From NCBI RefSeq assembly GCF_900107745.1, contig NZ_FNRO01000001.1, positions 1 to 64,000 of the forward strand: DNA of 64,000 bases. Direction: 5' to 3'. The notes below the pieces were generated by a model. It was not told where the DNA came from and searched no databases. It saw only the letters and a list, made by a program, of their open reading frames with translations. This document shows, piece by piece, positions 18,836 through 27,967 of this stretch. The translations under genes were made by a program, and so were the position numbers. Origin of the DNA: Variovorax sp. YR216 (GTDB lineage Bacteria > Pseudomonadota > Gammaproteobacteria > Burkholderiales > Burkholderiaceae_C). Numbering within the stretch: position 1 is the first letter of the stretch; each line of letters starts with the position of its first letter.

Positions 18836-19468
18836 ATGAGTTCTGCCAGCGAACGCCTGCCGCAAGCCCTGCTCGACGCCATCGCGCCGCGCGGCGTGAC
18901 CCGCACTTTTCCCGCGCACGCGATCCTCATCAATGAGGGGGATACCACCGATTCGCTCTATATCGTTCTGAGTGGCCGCGTGAAGGTCTATGCCAGCTCG
19001 GAGGATGGCCGCGAAGTGGTGCTGACCGAGTACGGCCCCGGTGAATATTTCGGCGAGCTGGCCATCGACGGTGAGAAGCGATCGGCCTCGATCAAGGCAC
19101 TCGGGCCGTGCACCTGCCGCGTGGTGCAGGGCACCGAACTGAGGCAGTTCCTGCTGGAGCAGCCGGATTTCGCGGTGCACCTCACGCACAAGCTGATCGG
19201 CATGGTGCGGCGCCTCACCGACCAGGTGCGCAGCATGGCGCTGCAGGATGTCTACGGCCGCATGGTGCGCGTGCTCACGGAGCTCTCCGACCCCGTCGGC
19301 GAGGAGCGGGTGATGCGCAACAAGCTCACCCAGCAGGACATCGCGGACCGCGTCGGCGCATCCCGCGAGATGGTCAACCGCGTGATGAAGGAGCTCTCGG
19401 CCGGCGGGTACATCGGCCAGCGCGACGGACGGATGGTGATCCTGAGGAAGCTGCCCGCGGCCTGGTAG
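18836..19468 (+). CDS. Crp/Fnr family transcriptional regulator (CRP-like specificity)
   Basis: A 210-residue regulator; ATG 18836 with GGAG 6 bases upstream. Residues about 15-125 form a cyclic-nucleotide-binding beta-roll (INEGDTTDSLYIVLSGRVKVY, then GPGEYFGELAIDGEKRSAS, in which the FGELA/RSAS pattern is that of a cNMP pocket). A long dimer helix follows, then an HTH with TQQDIADRVGASREMVNRVM. There is no N-terminal Cys cluster, so it is not an FNR-type oxygen sensor. The Arg-Glu-x3-Arg recognition helix predicts binding to GTGA half-sites, which are found in its own promoter. Convergent with the MFS gene, 16 bases apart. Confidence 0.9.
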   Translation: MSSASERLPQALLDAIAPRGVTRTFPAHAILINEGDTTDSLYIVLSGRVKVYASSEDGREVVLTEYGPGEYFGELAIDGEKRSASIKALGPCTCRVVQGTELRQFLLEQPDFAVHLTHKLIGMVRRLTDQVRSMALQDVYGRMVRVLTELSDPVGEERVMRNKLTQQDIADRVGASREMVNRVMKELSAGGYIGQRDGRMVILRKLPAAW

Positions 19469-19484
19469 CGTCCGGCTGCGGTGC

Positions 19485-20783
19485 CTAGGCCCGTGCCCCC
19501 TCGGCACCGAGCTCCGCGCGCTTGTCGTGCCCCACGACGAGCACGAGGCCGATCGCCACGACAGACAGCGCAGCGAGGAACAGCACCGCGTAGAAGTCGT
19601 TGCCCATCCGGTCCTTGAGCACCCCGAAGATCGTCGGCCCGATATAGCCGCCGAGGTTGCCGATCGAATTGATCCAGGCGATGCCCGCTGCCGCCGCGAC
19701 GCCGCTCAGCAGGGCGGTCGGCACGGTCCAGAACACCGGCAGCGCGGAGAAGATGCCGACCGCGGCCACGGTGACTGCCGCCATCTTGGGCACCGGCGAG
19801 CTGATCTGCGCCGCGGCCACCAGTCCGAAGAAGATGCAGGCCAGCGGAATCAGCAGGAACAGCTTGCGTTCGCGCCGCGCATCGGACCAGCGCGACCACA
19901 GCACCATCGCGATCGACCCGACGAGGTACGGAAACGCGTTGATGAAGCCGATCTCCACATTGCCTAGCCCGCCGAAGCCCTTGATGATCTGCGGCAGGAA
20001 GAAGCTGAGCCCGTACAGCGGCACCGTGATGCCCATGTAGACGATGCCCAGCGAGATCACCTTCCAGTTGAGCAGCGCCTGCTTCCACGAGATGCTGTGG
20101 ATCGACTCGCGATGCACGCGCTCGGCATCGATCCTGCTCTGGAGCCAGCCGGCCTCTTCGGCCGTGAGCCACTTGGCATCCTTCGGACGATCCGGCAGGT
20201 AGAAGAGCACGACGAAGGTCAGCACGATGGCGGGAATGGCTTCGAGGATGAAGAGCCACTGCCAGCCACGCATTCCCCCGAACCCGTCCATGTTGAGGAT
20301 GTAGCCGGAGATCGGCGAACCGATCACGGTCGAGATCGGCACCGCGAACATGAACCAGCCCACGATGCGCGCGCGGTAGGCGGCGGGAAACCACAAGGTC
20401 AGGTAGAAGATCACGCCCGGAAAGAATCCGGCCTCCGCGATGCCGAGCAGGAAGCGCACGACATTGAAGCTCGTCGCGCCGCCGACCCAGGCCTGTGCCA
20501 TCGAGAGCACGCCCCAGCTGAGCATGATGCGTGCGATCCACCGCCGCGCACCGAAGCGCTCCAGCGCGAGGTTGCTCGGCACTTCGAACAGGAAGTAGGC
20601 GATGAAGAAGATGCCCGCGGCATTGCCGAACACGGTGGCGCTGAAGCCCAGGTCCTTCGACATCGACGCGCCGGCGAAGCCGAGGTTCACGCGGTCGAGG
20701 TAGGCGATGAAGTAGCTGACCATCAGGAGCGGCAGCAGCCGCCAGCTGATCTTGGAGATGGTGCGTTGCTCGATCGAGTCCAT
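19485..20783 (-). CDS. MFS transporter, anion:cation symporter (ACS) family
   Basis: A 432-residue inner-membrane protein with 12 predicted helices. The first loop, SYFIAYLDRVNLGFA, is the hallmark of the ACS family, which imports organic anions such as tartrate, glucarate, phthalate or allantoate with protons. The N-terminal MDSIEQRTISKISWRLLPLL start is typical of the group. The central loop is basic and long. It lies 83 bases downstream of the ABC permease on the same strand, so it may be a distal operon gene giving a second uptake route. Substrate not predictable from sequence alone. Confidence 0.85.
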   Translation of the reverse strand: MDSIEQRTISKISWRLLPLLMVSYFIAYLDRVNLGFAGASMSKDLGFSATVFGNAAGIFFIAYFLFEVPSNLALERFGARRWIARIMLSWGVLSMAQAWVGGATSFNVVRFLLGIAEAGFFPGVIFYLTLWFPAAYRARIVGWFMFAVPISTVIGSPISGYILNMDGFGGMRGWQWLFILEAIPAIVLTFVVLFYLPDRPKDAKWLTAEEAGWLQSRIDAERVHRESIHSISWKQALLNWKVISLGIVYMGITVPLYGLSFFLPQIIKGFGGLGNVEIGFINAFPYLVGSIAMVLWSRWSDARRERKLFLLIPLACIFFGLVAAAQISSPVPKMAAVTVAAVGIFSALPVFWTVPTALLSGVAAAAGIAWINSIGNLGGYIGPTIFGVLKDRMGNDFYAVLFLAALSVVAIGLVLVVGHDKRAELGAEGARA

Positions 20784-20866
20784 GCTGTTGTCTGTCTCTT
20801 TCTGTGTTGTTGACGCGTGGGAGCCGACGTTTATACATCGGCGACGCATGCGGCGCAGACGCGCGC

Positions 20867-21892
20867 TCAGTCGTTCGCGCCGCGCGCGCGAAGGCGGTCG
20901 AACAGCACCGCGACGATGATGAAGCTGCCGACGAAAGTTCCCTGCCAGAAAGTGCTGATTCCGAGCAGGATCAGGCTGTTTCTGATCACCTCGATCAGCG
21001 CCGCGCCCACGACCGCGCCGAATGCGGTGCCGACGCCGCCCGCCAGGTTGGTCCCGCCGATCACCGACGCGGCGATCACCGACAGCTCCATGCCTTGCCC
21101 GAGGCTGGTGGTGACCGTGCCCAGCCAGCCGACTTCGAGGATGCCCGCGATGCCCGCGCAGAAGCTGCAGAACATGTAGACGCTGACCTTCACGCCCTTC
21201 ACCGGCACGCCGGTCATCGTCGCCGCGCGTTCGTTGCCGCCGATGGCGTAGAGATGACGTCCCCATCGCGTCCAGCGGAACACGATGCTGGCGATCACCA
21301 GCAGCACGACGAGAAAGATCACCGGACTCGGAATGCGTATCGGGTCCATGAGGGGCAGCGTCAGGTTCACGAAGCCGCCGCCGAGCGCGAGGAGCCTGGG
21401 CTGGTCGGGCCCGAACTCATACACCATGCGGTTGTTCGACAGCACCATCGCGAGGCTGCGCGCGATCGACAGCATGCCCAGCGTGACCACGAAGGGCGGC
21501 ACGCCGACGTACGCGATCATGAGGCCGTTGAAGGCGCCCACCACCAGCGACGCGCCGAGCGCCAGCGGCACCGCCAGCCAGATCGGCATCCCCGCGTGCA
21601 TCGTCATGCCGATCACCATCCCCGAGAGCACCAGCACGGCGCCCACCGAGAGGTCGATGCCGCCGGTGATGATCACTGCCGTCATGCCGATCGCGATGAT
21701 CGCGACGAAGGCAAAGTTGCGCGTGACGTTGAACAGGTTCTGCTGCGTTGCGAACACATCGCTCGCGAACGAGAGCACCACGAATGCCGTCACGGCGGCC
21801 ACCGAAACCCAGAAGGTCTGCTGGCTCACCAGCCAGCCGAGCCAGGTGCCATGGGCGCGGCGGTCGATGTGTTCTTCGAGCGTCGCGGCCAT
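20867..21892 (-). CDS. Sugar-type ABC transporter permease (RbsC-like)
   Basis: A 341-residue inner-membrane protein with 8-10 hydrophobic helices. GMTAVIITGGIDLSVGAVLVLSG and NxxVVTLGMLSIARSLA are typical of RbsC/YjfF-type permeases (BPD_transp_2), as is AIGGNERAATMTGVPV, the coupling segment that contacts the ATPase. I chose ATG 21892 (MAATLEE), which has AGGGA just upstream and follows the ATPase stop by 7 bases. It forms the channel with the ATPase and the binding protein encoded upstream. A single permease gene implies a homodimer. Confidence 0.9.
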   Translation of the reverse strand: MAATLEEHIDRRAHGTWLGWLVSQQTFWVSVAAVTAFVVLSFASDVFATQQNLFNVTRNFAFVAIIAIGMTAVIITGGIDLSVGAVLVLSGMVIGMTMHAGMPIWLAVPLALGASLVVGAFNGLMIAYVGVPPFVVTLGMLSIARSLAMVLSNNRMVYEFGPDQPRLLALGGGFVNLTLPLMDPIRIPSPVIFLVVLLVIASIVFRWTRWGRHLYAIGGNERAATMTGVPVKGVKVSVYMFCSFCAGIAGILEVGWLGTVTTSLGQGMELSVIAASVIGGTNLAGGVGTAFGAVVGAALIEVIRNSLILLGISTFWQGTFVGSFIIVAVLFDRLRARGAND

Positions 21893-21899
21893 GGGTTCC

Positions 21900-22709
21900 C
21901 TAGGCAGATTCAATTGCGCCGGTGATGAGGCCGGTCACTTCTTCGGGCGAGCTCTGCGCAATCGGCTTGTCGGCCACCTTCGCGCCGCGGCGCAGCACCA
22001 CGATGCGGTCGGCGACCGCGAAGACGTCGGGCATGCGGTGGCTGATCAGCACCACCGCAATGCCGTGATCGCGCAGGCGCCGGATCAGGCTCAGCACCTC
22101 GGCGATCTGCCGCACGCTGATCGCGGCGGTCGGTTCGTCCATCAGCACGATGCGCGGGTCTGCGAGGCGGGTTCGCGCGATCGCCACCGCCTGCCGTTGG
22201 CCACCGGACATGCGGCGAACAAGGTCGCGCGGCCTCGTCTCCGACTTCAGCTCGGCGAAGAGCTCGCCGGCGCGCAGGAACATCGCGCGGTAATTCAGCA
22301 TCTTGAACGGGCCCACGCGGAACGTCAGCTCGCGGCCGAGATACACGTTCTCTGCGGCCGTGAGGTTGTCGCACAGGGCCAGGTCCTGGTAGACGATCTC
22401 GATGCCTTCGCCGCGCGCGTCGGCGGGCTTGTGGAAGAAGACCTGGCGGCCTTCCATGCGCACCGTTCCGTCGCTCGGCGGATAGTTGCCCGCGACGATC
22501 TTCACCAGTGTCGACTTGCCGGCCCCGTTGTCGCCCATCAGGCCGACGACCTCGCCGGCCCGGAGCGACAGCGACACATCGTTCAGCGCCTGGATCGCAC
22601 CGAAATGCTTGGAGATCCGCGAGAGCTCCAGCACGGATGGCGCCGTGGCCTCGCCAGTCGATTGGCCGGTCACTTCGCCGGGCACTTGTCCAGGTTGGTC
22701 GGCACGCAT
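21900..22709 (-). CDS. Sugar-type ABC transporter ATPase (half-size)
   Basis: A 269-residue ATP-binding protein: Walker A GDNGAGKST, signature MSGGQRQAVA, Walker B RIVLMDEPTAA, and the switch His in LISHRM. RbsA-type ATPases usually carry two such domains in about 500 residues; here there is one, as in FrcA-type transporters. The ATG at 22709 overlaps the upstream binding-protein gene by 40 bp. A GTG at 22673 overlapping its stop as GTGA would trim 12 residues and looks equally likely. It powers the permease encoded 7 bases downstream. Confidence 0.88.
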   Translation of the reverse strand: MRADQPGQVPGEVTGQSTGEATAPSVLELSRISKHFGAIQALNDVSLSLRAGEVVGLMGDNGAGKSTLVKIVAGNYPPSDGTVRMEGRQVFFHKPADARGEGIEIVYQDLALCDNLTAAENVYLGRELTFRVGPFKMLNYRAMFLRAGELFAELKSETRPRDLVRRMSGGQRQAVAIARTRLADPRIVLMDEPTAAISVRQIAEVLSLIRRLRDHGIAVVLISHRMPDVFAVADRIVVLRRGAKVADKPIAQSSPEEVTGLITGAIESA

Positions 22710-23662
22710 TCGTCGAGGCCCGTGTAGAGCGGGTCCGCGACCTGCTTGCCGTTGATCAGGTCGATCAGCACCACCGGCGCGCGGTGACCCATCTCGAACG
22801 GGCGCTGGCCGATCTGCGCATGGCTGCGGCCAGCCTTGAGCGCATCGAGCTGTGGCGGCAGCGTGTCGCCCGCGATGATGATCAGCTCCTTGGACTTGAG
22901 CTTGGGCATCACCTGGTCGGTCACCTGCGCATAGGCCTGCGGGCCGAACTGCGCCCAGCCGCCCACCAGGATGAAGGCATTGAGCGTCGGGTTCTTGGTG
23001 AACACATCGGACATCTGCTGGTTCGCGAGGTCGATCTGGTCATTGGTGAAGAGCGGGCAGCCGGCGATCTCGGTCCAGCCGCCTTCGCCCTTCAGCCGGT
23101 CGATGCCTTTCTTGCCGCTGACGGTGTCGCGGAAGCCCGCCGCGCGCGCATTGATGTTGTCGGCCGCGACGTTGCCGAGCTGCATGCACACCGTGCCGCC
23201 CTTTGGATTGAGCGCCTTCAGGTGCTTGGCCATCAGCACGCCCATGTCGTAGTTGTTGGTGCCGAGGTAGGTCTTGCGCAGGGCTCGATCCGATGCCGCG
23301 AGGTCGGCGTCGATCGTCATGATCGGCATCTTCGGGTTCTTTGCCTTGAGCATCGTCGCCATGGCCGGTGCGTTCGACGGCGAGATCGCGATGCCTGCGA
23401 CACCCTTGTTGATGAGGTCCTCGACGATCTGGACTTCGCCGGCTTCGTCGGCGCTGGAGGCGGGGCCGGTGTAGAGGCAGGTGTATTCGGAACTCGCGTT
23501 CTCCTTGTTCCAGAGCGCGCAGCCATCGCCGAGCACCGTGAAGAAGGGGTTGTCCAGGCCCTTCACGACGACGGCCAGAGTTTTCTTCTGGGCCATGGCC
23601 GGCGCGGCGGCGAGGAGGGCGGCGAGCAGGGTGCCTGCGACCATGAGAATCGACTTTTTCAT
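22670..23662 (-). CDS. Sugar ABC transporter periplasmic binding protein
   Basis: A 330-residue exported protein: ATG 23662 is preceded by GGAGACGCA, and the first about 24 residues form a Sec signal ending AMAQ. The mature part is a Peripla_BP_4 (ribose/galactose type) fold: VVVKGLDNPFFTVLGDGC, GIAISPSNAPAM, TIDADLAASDRALRKTYLGTNNYDMG and the late AGDTLPPQLDALK. It has several Cys (DGCALW, EYTCLYT, VCMQ, AGCPLF, DECVP, DKCPA), more than usual and probably disulfide-bonded. It is the first gene of the importer operon. The sugar or polyol cannot be named. Confidence 0.88.
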   Translation of the reverse strand: MKKSILMVAGTLLAALLAAAPAMAQKKTLAVVVKGLDNPFFTVLGDGCALWNKENASSEYTCLYTGPASSADEAGEVQIVEDLINKGVAGIAISPSNAPAMATMLKAKNPKMPIMTIDADLAASDRALRKTYLGTNNYDMGVLMAKHLKALNPKGGTVCMQLGNVAADNINARAAGFRDTVSGKKGIDRLKGEGGWTEIAGCPLFTNDQIDLANQQMSDVFTKNPTLNAFILVGGWAQFGPQAYAQVTDQVMPKLKSKELIIIAGDTLPPQLDALKAGRSHAQIGQRPFEMGHRAPVVLIDLINGKQVADPLYTGLDECVPTNLDKCPAK

Positions 23663-23859
23663 TGCGTCTCCTTCGTTGTGGATTTGCACTGTCGAGATCT
23701 CCTGTGCCACTGGCAGCCGCAGCGGCATCTTCCGGGGAGCTGTCGCGGCCCAGGAGGAAAGCGACTATAGGACTCGCCTTCCCCTGTGTCGAGTCGGCGC
23801 CGCCGGCAGCCGGGGAGTACACAATCGGCGGTCAAACTCGAAGGTCAACGGTCCTCAGC

Positions 23860-24642
23860 GTGCAAGCCAGACTTCATCACCTCCCGACTCGACTGGCACT
23901 GGCCGCGCTGGTCTTCTGCACAGTTGCGCACGCCGCAGACGACGACGGCGGTCCGCCCATCACCCCTTATCGCCCCTCCGTCTCGAGCCCCGCGCAGCTG
24001 CCGGCACCGGGCCAGCTCGAACTCGAACTCGGCGGCCAGCGCAGGAGCGACAGCCAGTCGCTGCGCAACAGCGCGCCTTACCTGTTGAAGCTGGCCTTCG
24101 ACGACAAGTGGGGCGTGCTCGTCGGCGGAGAGGCCTATGTCTCGCAGCATGGCGATATCGGCCAGTCGCAAGGCGTGGGCGACACCGTCCTGACTTTGAA
24201 GCGGGCGTGGGTCGTGGACGATGCAACCGCGTTCGGCATGGAGTTCGACGTCAAGCTGCCGAGTGCCAACGACGTGATCGGCAGCGGCAAGACCGACTAC
24301 ACGATCAACGCCATCTTCAGCCGCAACCTCGGACCGGTGCACATGGACGCCAACCTCAACGCGACGCAACTGGGCCAGGCCGATCCCGGCAGCTCGCACA
24401 CGCAGATCGGCGCCTCCGCCGCGTTTTCGACCTTGTGGTCAGGGCCGTGGGAGCTGACCGGGGAAGTCTCGGGCACCCACCGCAATGGCGCCGACAACGG
24501 CGTGCAGCTTCTTGCGGCGCTCACTTTCAGTCCGACCAGGCGGCTGACTTTCGACGTGGGCGTCGCACGTTCGTTTCGGCCCCGGCCCGCGGCGACGATG
24601 CTGTTCACTGGCGTCGTGCTGCCGGTCGCGCGCCTTTGGTAA
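23860..24642 (+). CDS. Outer-membrane transporter-like beta-barrel (MetA-pathway type)
   Basis: A 260-residue exported protein. The start used is a GTG at 23860, which gives a clean signal peptide ending TVAHAADD; longer starts would push the signal inside the protein. The mature part alternates polar and hydrophobic residues in strands (LELELGGQRRS, KWGVLVGGEAYVS, GMEFDVKLPSAND, VHMDANLNATQLG) and ends in a hydrophobic aromatic residue, as outer-membrane barrels do. It fits the family once named for a phenol-degradation MetA pathway, whose function is poorly known. It is divergent from the ABC binding-protein gene, with which it may share control. Confidence 0.7.
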   Translation: MQARLHHLPTRLALAALVFCTVAHAADDDGGPPITPYRPSVSSPAQLPAPGQLELELGGQRRSDSQSLRNSAPYLLKLAFDDKWGVLVGGEAYVSQHGDIGQSQGVGDTVLTLKRAWVVDDATAFGMEFDVKLPSANDVIGSGKTDYTINAIFSRNLGPVHMDANLNATQLGQADPGSSHTQIGASAAFSTLWSGPWELTGEVSGTHRNGADNGVQLLAALTFSPTRRLTFDVGVARSFRPRPAATMLFTGVVLPVARLW

Positions 24643-24649
24643 GTGCGTC

Positions 24650-25696
24650 CTATGAATGCTCGTGCGTGTGATGTGCATCCGGCACATGCGCGTGCGAATG
24701 CCGCAGCGGCTCGTGGCGATGCGGGTGGCTGTGCGGGCCTGAGGGCATCGGGTCGTGTGTGTGCGTGTGATGCCCGTCGTCATGCGAGTGCGCATGTTCG
24801 TGCTCGAGTTCGAGGTGATCGTGTTCGTGACCGTGCGACTCGGCCAGGTGAAGCACGACGCCCGCGAGCATCAGCGCGCCGCCGATGGCCATGCCGGTGC
24901 TCAGAGACCGGTCGCCGAGTGCGATGGCGCCAACGGCGCCGATGAAGGGGGCGAACGCGAAGACCGAGCCGGTGCGCGCAGCGCCGAACGCGCGCTGGGC
25001 GAGCAGATAGAGCCGCAGGCTCAGGCCGTAGCCGCTCGCGCCGATCGCGAGCAGTCCGAGCGCAGCAGGCCAGCCCGGCATCGGCTCGCCGGCCACGATG
25101 GCGAGCGTGGCTGTGATCGTGGCGCCCATCAGCGATTTGCCGAACACCACTTGCCCGGGATCGCGTTCTGCCAGCGGGCGTGACAGCGTGTTGTCGACGC
25201 CCCAGGCCGCTGTGGCGCCGAGCACCGCGAGCAGGCCGAGCCCCTGCATTCCGCCGGTCAACCCTCGATCGAGCACGAGCGAAATGCCGCCGGCGAGCAG
25301 CAGGAGCATCGCCATCCACACGCGGCGATCCATCACCTCGCGGTACAGCAGCCGGGCGAGCAGCGCGGTGAACAGGGCTTCGAGTGCCAGCATGAGGGAC
25401 GCGCTGGTGCCGCTCGTGTGCTGCAGGCCCCAGGCGAGCGCCACCGGCCCGATGCCGGCGCCGAAGAGCGCCATGAGTGCAAGGCGGCCCAGATCGCTGC
25501 GTTGCACGGCTGCCTCGCGTTCGACCGGCTGGCGCAGCAGCGCACCGATGATGGCCGCGCCGGCATAGAGCAGTGCTGCGGTCGAGAACGGCCCGAGCCC
25601 GGCGCCGGCACGCTGGACGAACGGCGTGCTGACGCCGAAGAGCGTCGCTGCAAGCAGCGCGAGAAGGGCGCCGCGAACTGCGGGCAGATTGCTCAT
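24650..25696 (-). CDS. DMT (EamA) transporter with His-rich cytoplasmic tail
   Basis: A 348-residue inner-membrane protein with 10 predicted helices arranged as two EamA repeats (residues about 8-135 and 150-280). The last about 65 residues are hydrophilic and contain more than 20 His, mainly as HxH and HH with Asp/Glu, the mark of a metal-binding tail as in cation exporters and nickel chaperones. EamA proteins usually export amino acids, nucleotides or other metabolites; the tail suggests metal sensing or metal-linked export. The gene is divergent from the chromate operon and shares a 66-bp upstream region with a perfect palindrome. Confidence 0.8.
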   Translation of the reverse strand: MSNLPAVRGALLALLAATLFGVSTPFVQRAGAGLGPFSTAALLYAGAAIIGALLRQPVEREAAVQRSDLGRLALMALFGAGIGPVALAWGLQHTSGTSASLMLALEALFTALLARLLYREVMDRRVWMAMLLLLAGGISLVLDRGLTGGMQGLGLLAVLGATAAWGVDNTLSRPLAERDPGQVVFGKSLMGATITATLAIVAGEPMPGWPAALGLLAIGASGYGLSLRLYLLAQRAFGAARTGSVFAFAPFIGAVGAIALGDRSLSTGMAIGGALMLAGVVLHLAESHGHEHDHLELEHEHAHSHDDGHHTHTHDPMPSGPHSHPHRHEPLRHSHAHVPDAHHTHEHS

Positions 25697-25738
25697 TGGA
25701 GTCGATCCAGCGTCAGGGTTAATTTGATGTCATAGACT

Positions 25739-25752
25739 CTACATCGATGTAG
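25739..25752. promoter_or_regulatory. Perfect palindrome, probable ChrB operator
   Basis: CTACATCGATGTAG is a perfect 14-bp palindrome in the 66-bp gap between the DMT transporter and chrB. A further CTACAT half-site (25759-25764) overlaps the chrB start codon. ChrB is a known chromate-responsive repressor in some bacteria, so it is the leading candidate to bind here. Binding could control both directions. Confidence 0.65.
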
Positions 25753-25762
25753 GATTATCTAC

Positions 25763-26758
25763 ATGAATACAACGGGCCTTTCGTGGTTATTGCTGATCGT
25801 CTCGTTGCCGACCTCGAGCGCGACGGCGCGCATGCGGGTCTGGCGGGGACTCAAGGCACTCGGGTGCGCAGCTTTGCGCGACGGTGCGCATCTGCTTCCC
25901 ACGCGCCCTGAGCACGAGCAGGCCTTGCAGGAGCTCGGCGACGAATGCCTGCGCGAAGGCGGCAGCGCCTGGCTGATGTCCGTATTGCCTCGGTCCGACG
26001 AGGACGCCGTGGCCTACCGCCATTTGTTCGATCGCAGTGACGACTACGTGCAACTGCGCAAGACCTGGAAGGAAGCGAACGGCGGCCTCGCAGCGATGGG
26101 GCCGCAGGAGCTCGCACGCCTGCAGCGCAAGCTCCAGCGTGAGTTCGATGCCGCGCGAGCGATCGACTTCTTCCCGGGCGATGCGAGCGCAGAGGCAGAG
26201 GCTGCATGGAACGACTTCAACAAGCGCATCGAGTCGCTGCTTTCACCCGACGAACCGCACGAGACGGAAGGCGGCATTCCGCGGCTCGACATTGGGGACT
26301 ACCAGGGCCGTCTGTGGGCCACGCGTCGCCGCTTGTGGGTCGATCGTGTTGCAAGCGCCTGGCTGATCCGCCGCTTCATCGACCGGGACGCCCGATTCCA
26401 GTGGCTGGCCAAGCCGTCGGACTGCCCGAAGCGCGCACTCGGCTTCGACTTCGACGGCGCAGCCTTCACGCACGTGGGCGATCGGGTCACCTTCGAAACG
26501 CTGCTGGCAAGTTTTGGCCTGGATGCCGATCCGGCACTCGTGCGACTCGGTTCCATGGTCCACGCGCTGGACGTCGGCGGCGAACCGGTGCCCGAAGCGA
26601 AGGGTTTCGAAGCCGTGATGGCGGGTGCGCGCGAGCGTCTGGCAGATGACGACGCACTGCTGGCCGACATGAGCACGGTACTCGATTCGATCTATGCGCA
26701 CTTCCAGCGCGAAGTCCAGCGAAACAACGCAAGCAACGACAAGTCGGGAGCGAAATGA
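25763..26758 (+). CDS. chrB: Chromate resistance regulator ChrB
   Basis: A 331-residue cytoplasmic protein. The N-terminal half starts LSWLLLIVSLPTSSATARMRVWRGLKALG, the conserved opening of ChrB, and the C-terminal half holds RLWATRRRLWVDRVASAWLIRRFID and DFDGAAFTHVGDRVTFE. In other bacteria ChrB senses chromate and represses the chr operon. The gene comes first, and its stop overlaps the chrA start by ATGA, so the two are translationally coupled. A palindrome lies just upstream. Assignment is firm; chromate as the inducer is taken from the family. Confidence 0.9.
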   Translation: MNTTGLSWLLLIVSLPTSSATARMRVWRGLKALGCAALRDGAHLLPTRPEHEQALQELGDECLREGGSAWLMSVLPRSDEDAVAYRHLFDRSDDYVQLRKTWKEANGGLAAMGPQELARLQRKLQREFDAARAIDFFPGDASAEAEAAWNDFNKRIESLLSPDEPHETEGGIPRLDIGDYQGRLWATRRRLWVDRVASAWLIRRFIDRDARFQWLAKPSDCPKRALGFDFDGAAFTHVGDRVTFETLLASFGLDADPALVRLGSMVHALDVGGEPVPEAKGFEAVMAGARERLADDDALLADMSTVLDSIYAHFQREVQRNNASNDKSGAK

Positions 26759-27945
26759 CCGAGATGAACGAAATGACTGAAATCAAGCCCTCGCAGCCCA
26801 GCTATTCGATGTGGCAGCTCGTGCGCTACATGCTCGCCTTGGGCACTTGGGGATTCGGTGGGCCCGTCGCGCTGGTCGGCTACATGTACCGTGATCTCGT
26901 CGAGAGACGGCACTGGATCTCTGAAGGCGACTACAAGGAAGGCATGGCCCTGGCGCAACTGATGCCCGGGCCGCTGGCCGCACAGCTGGCCATCTATCTG
27001 GGCTTCGTGCACTACCGCTTTGTTGGCGCGACTCTGGTCGGCCTGGGGTTCGTGCTGCCTTCGTTCGCAATGGTCGTCGCGATCGGAGCGGCCTACAAGG
27101 CCTACGGCGGCATCGGATGGATGCAGGCCGTGTTCTACGGCGTCGGCGCGGCGGTGATCGGGATCATTGCCATGAGTGCCTACAAGCTCACGACAAAGAA
27201 TATCGGCAAGGACAAGCTGCTGTGGGCCATCTTCCTGGTGAGCGCAGCGGTCACGGTGATCACCAAGTCCGAGATCGTGTGGATCTTCCTTGGCGCCGGC
27301 GTCCTGGTGTGGCTGTGGCGTGCGCCACCGAAGTTCCTCTCTGGCGGTACGGTGAACAGCATCGCAGCGCCCCTTGCGGCGTTCTTCGCGATCGATGCGC
27401 TCGACTGGCACAAGCTCGGACAGCTCGGCGCGTTCTTCGCCTATGCCGGCAGCTTCGTGTTCGGAAGCGGCCTGGCGATTGTGCCGTTCCTCTATGGCGG
27501 CGTGGTCCAGGAGCACCACTGGCTCACGGACCGTCAGTTCGTCGATGCCGTGGCCGTCGCGATGATCACGCCCGGGCCCGTCGTCATCACGACCGGGTTC
27601 ATCGGCTTCCTGGTTTCCGGCTTCTGGGGCGCGGTGGTCGCGGCTGCGGGCACCTTCATCCCGTGCTACCTATTCACCATTCTTCCCGCGCCGTACTTCA
27701 AGAAGCACGGCAAGCGCCCCGGCATCGTGGCCTTCGTCGACGGCGTGACTGCTGCGGCCATCGGGGCCATCACTGGAGCGGCGATCGTCATCGGCCAGCG
27801 GTCGATCACCGATCTCCCCACGGCCGCCCTGGCACTGATCACCGTCGGTGTCCTGTGGCGCTTCAAGAAGGTGCCGGAGCCCGTCGTGGTTGTCGTCGCC
27901 GCGCTTGCAGGACTGGTGCTGTATCCGTTGGCCGCCCACCCGTGA
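26755..27945 (+). CDS. chrA: Chromate transporter ChrA
   Basis: A 396-residue inner-membrane protein of the long-chain CHR family, with two homologous halves. Each half begins with the conserved motif: FGGPVALVGYM with ALAQLMPGPLAAQLAIYLG in the first, and FGSGLAIVPFLYGGVV with VAMITPGPVVITTGFIGFL in the second. ChrA exports chromate from the cytoplasm, driven by the proton gradient. It directly follows chrB with a 4-base overlap and precedes the SOD genes. The long C-terminal helices are intact. Confidence 0.93.
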   Translation: MTEMNEMTEIKPSQPSYSMWQLVRYMLALGTWGFGGPVALVGYMYRDLVERRHWISEGDYKEGMALAQLMPGPLAAQLAIYLGFVHYRFVGATLVGLGFVLPSFAMVVAIGAAYKAYGGIGWMQAVFYGVGAAVIGIIAMSAYKLTTKNIGKDKLLWAIFLVSAAVTVITKSEIVWIFLGAGVLVWLWRAPPKFLSGGTVNSIAAPLAAFFAIDALDWHKLGQLGAFFAYAGSFVFGSGLAIVPFLYGGVVQEHHWLTDRQFVDAVAVAMITPGPVVITTGFIGFLVSGFWGAVVAAAGTFIPCYLFTILPAPYFKKHGKRPGIVAFVDGVTAAAIGAITGAAIVIGQRSITDLPTAALALITVGVLWRFKKVPEPVVVVVAALAGLVLYPLAAHP

Positions 27946-27967
27946 CATCAATCCATGAGGAGCCGGC

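Noticed and set aside
18836..19468. FNR-type oxygen sensor
   Set aside because: There is no N-terminal Cys cluster and the recognition helix has the CRP, not FNR, residue pattern.
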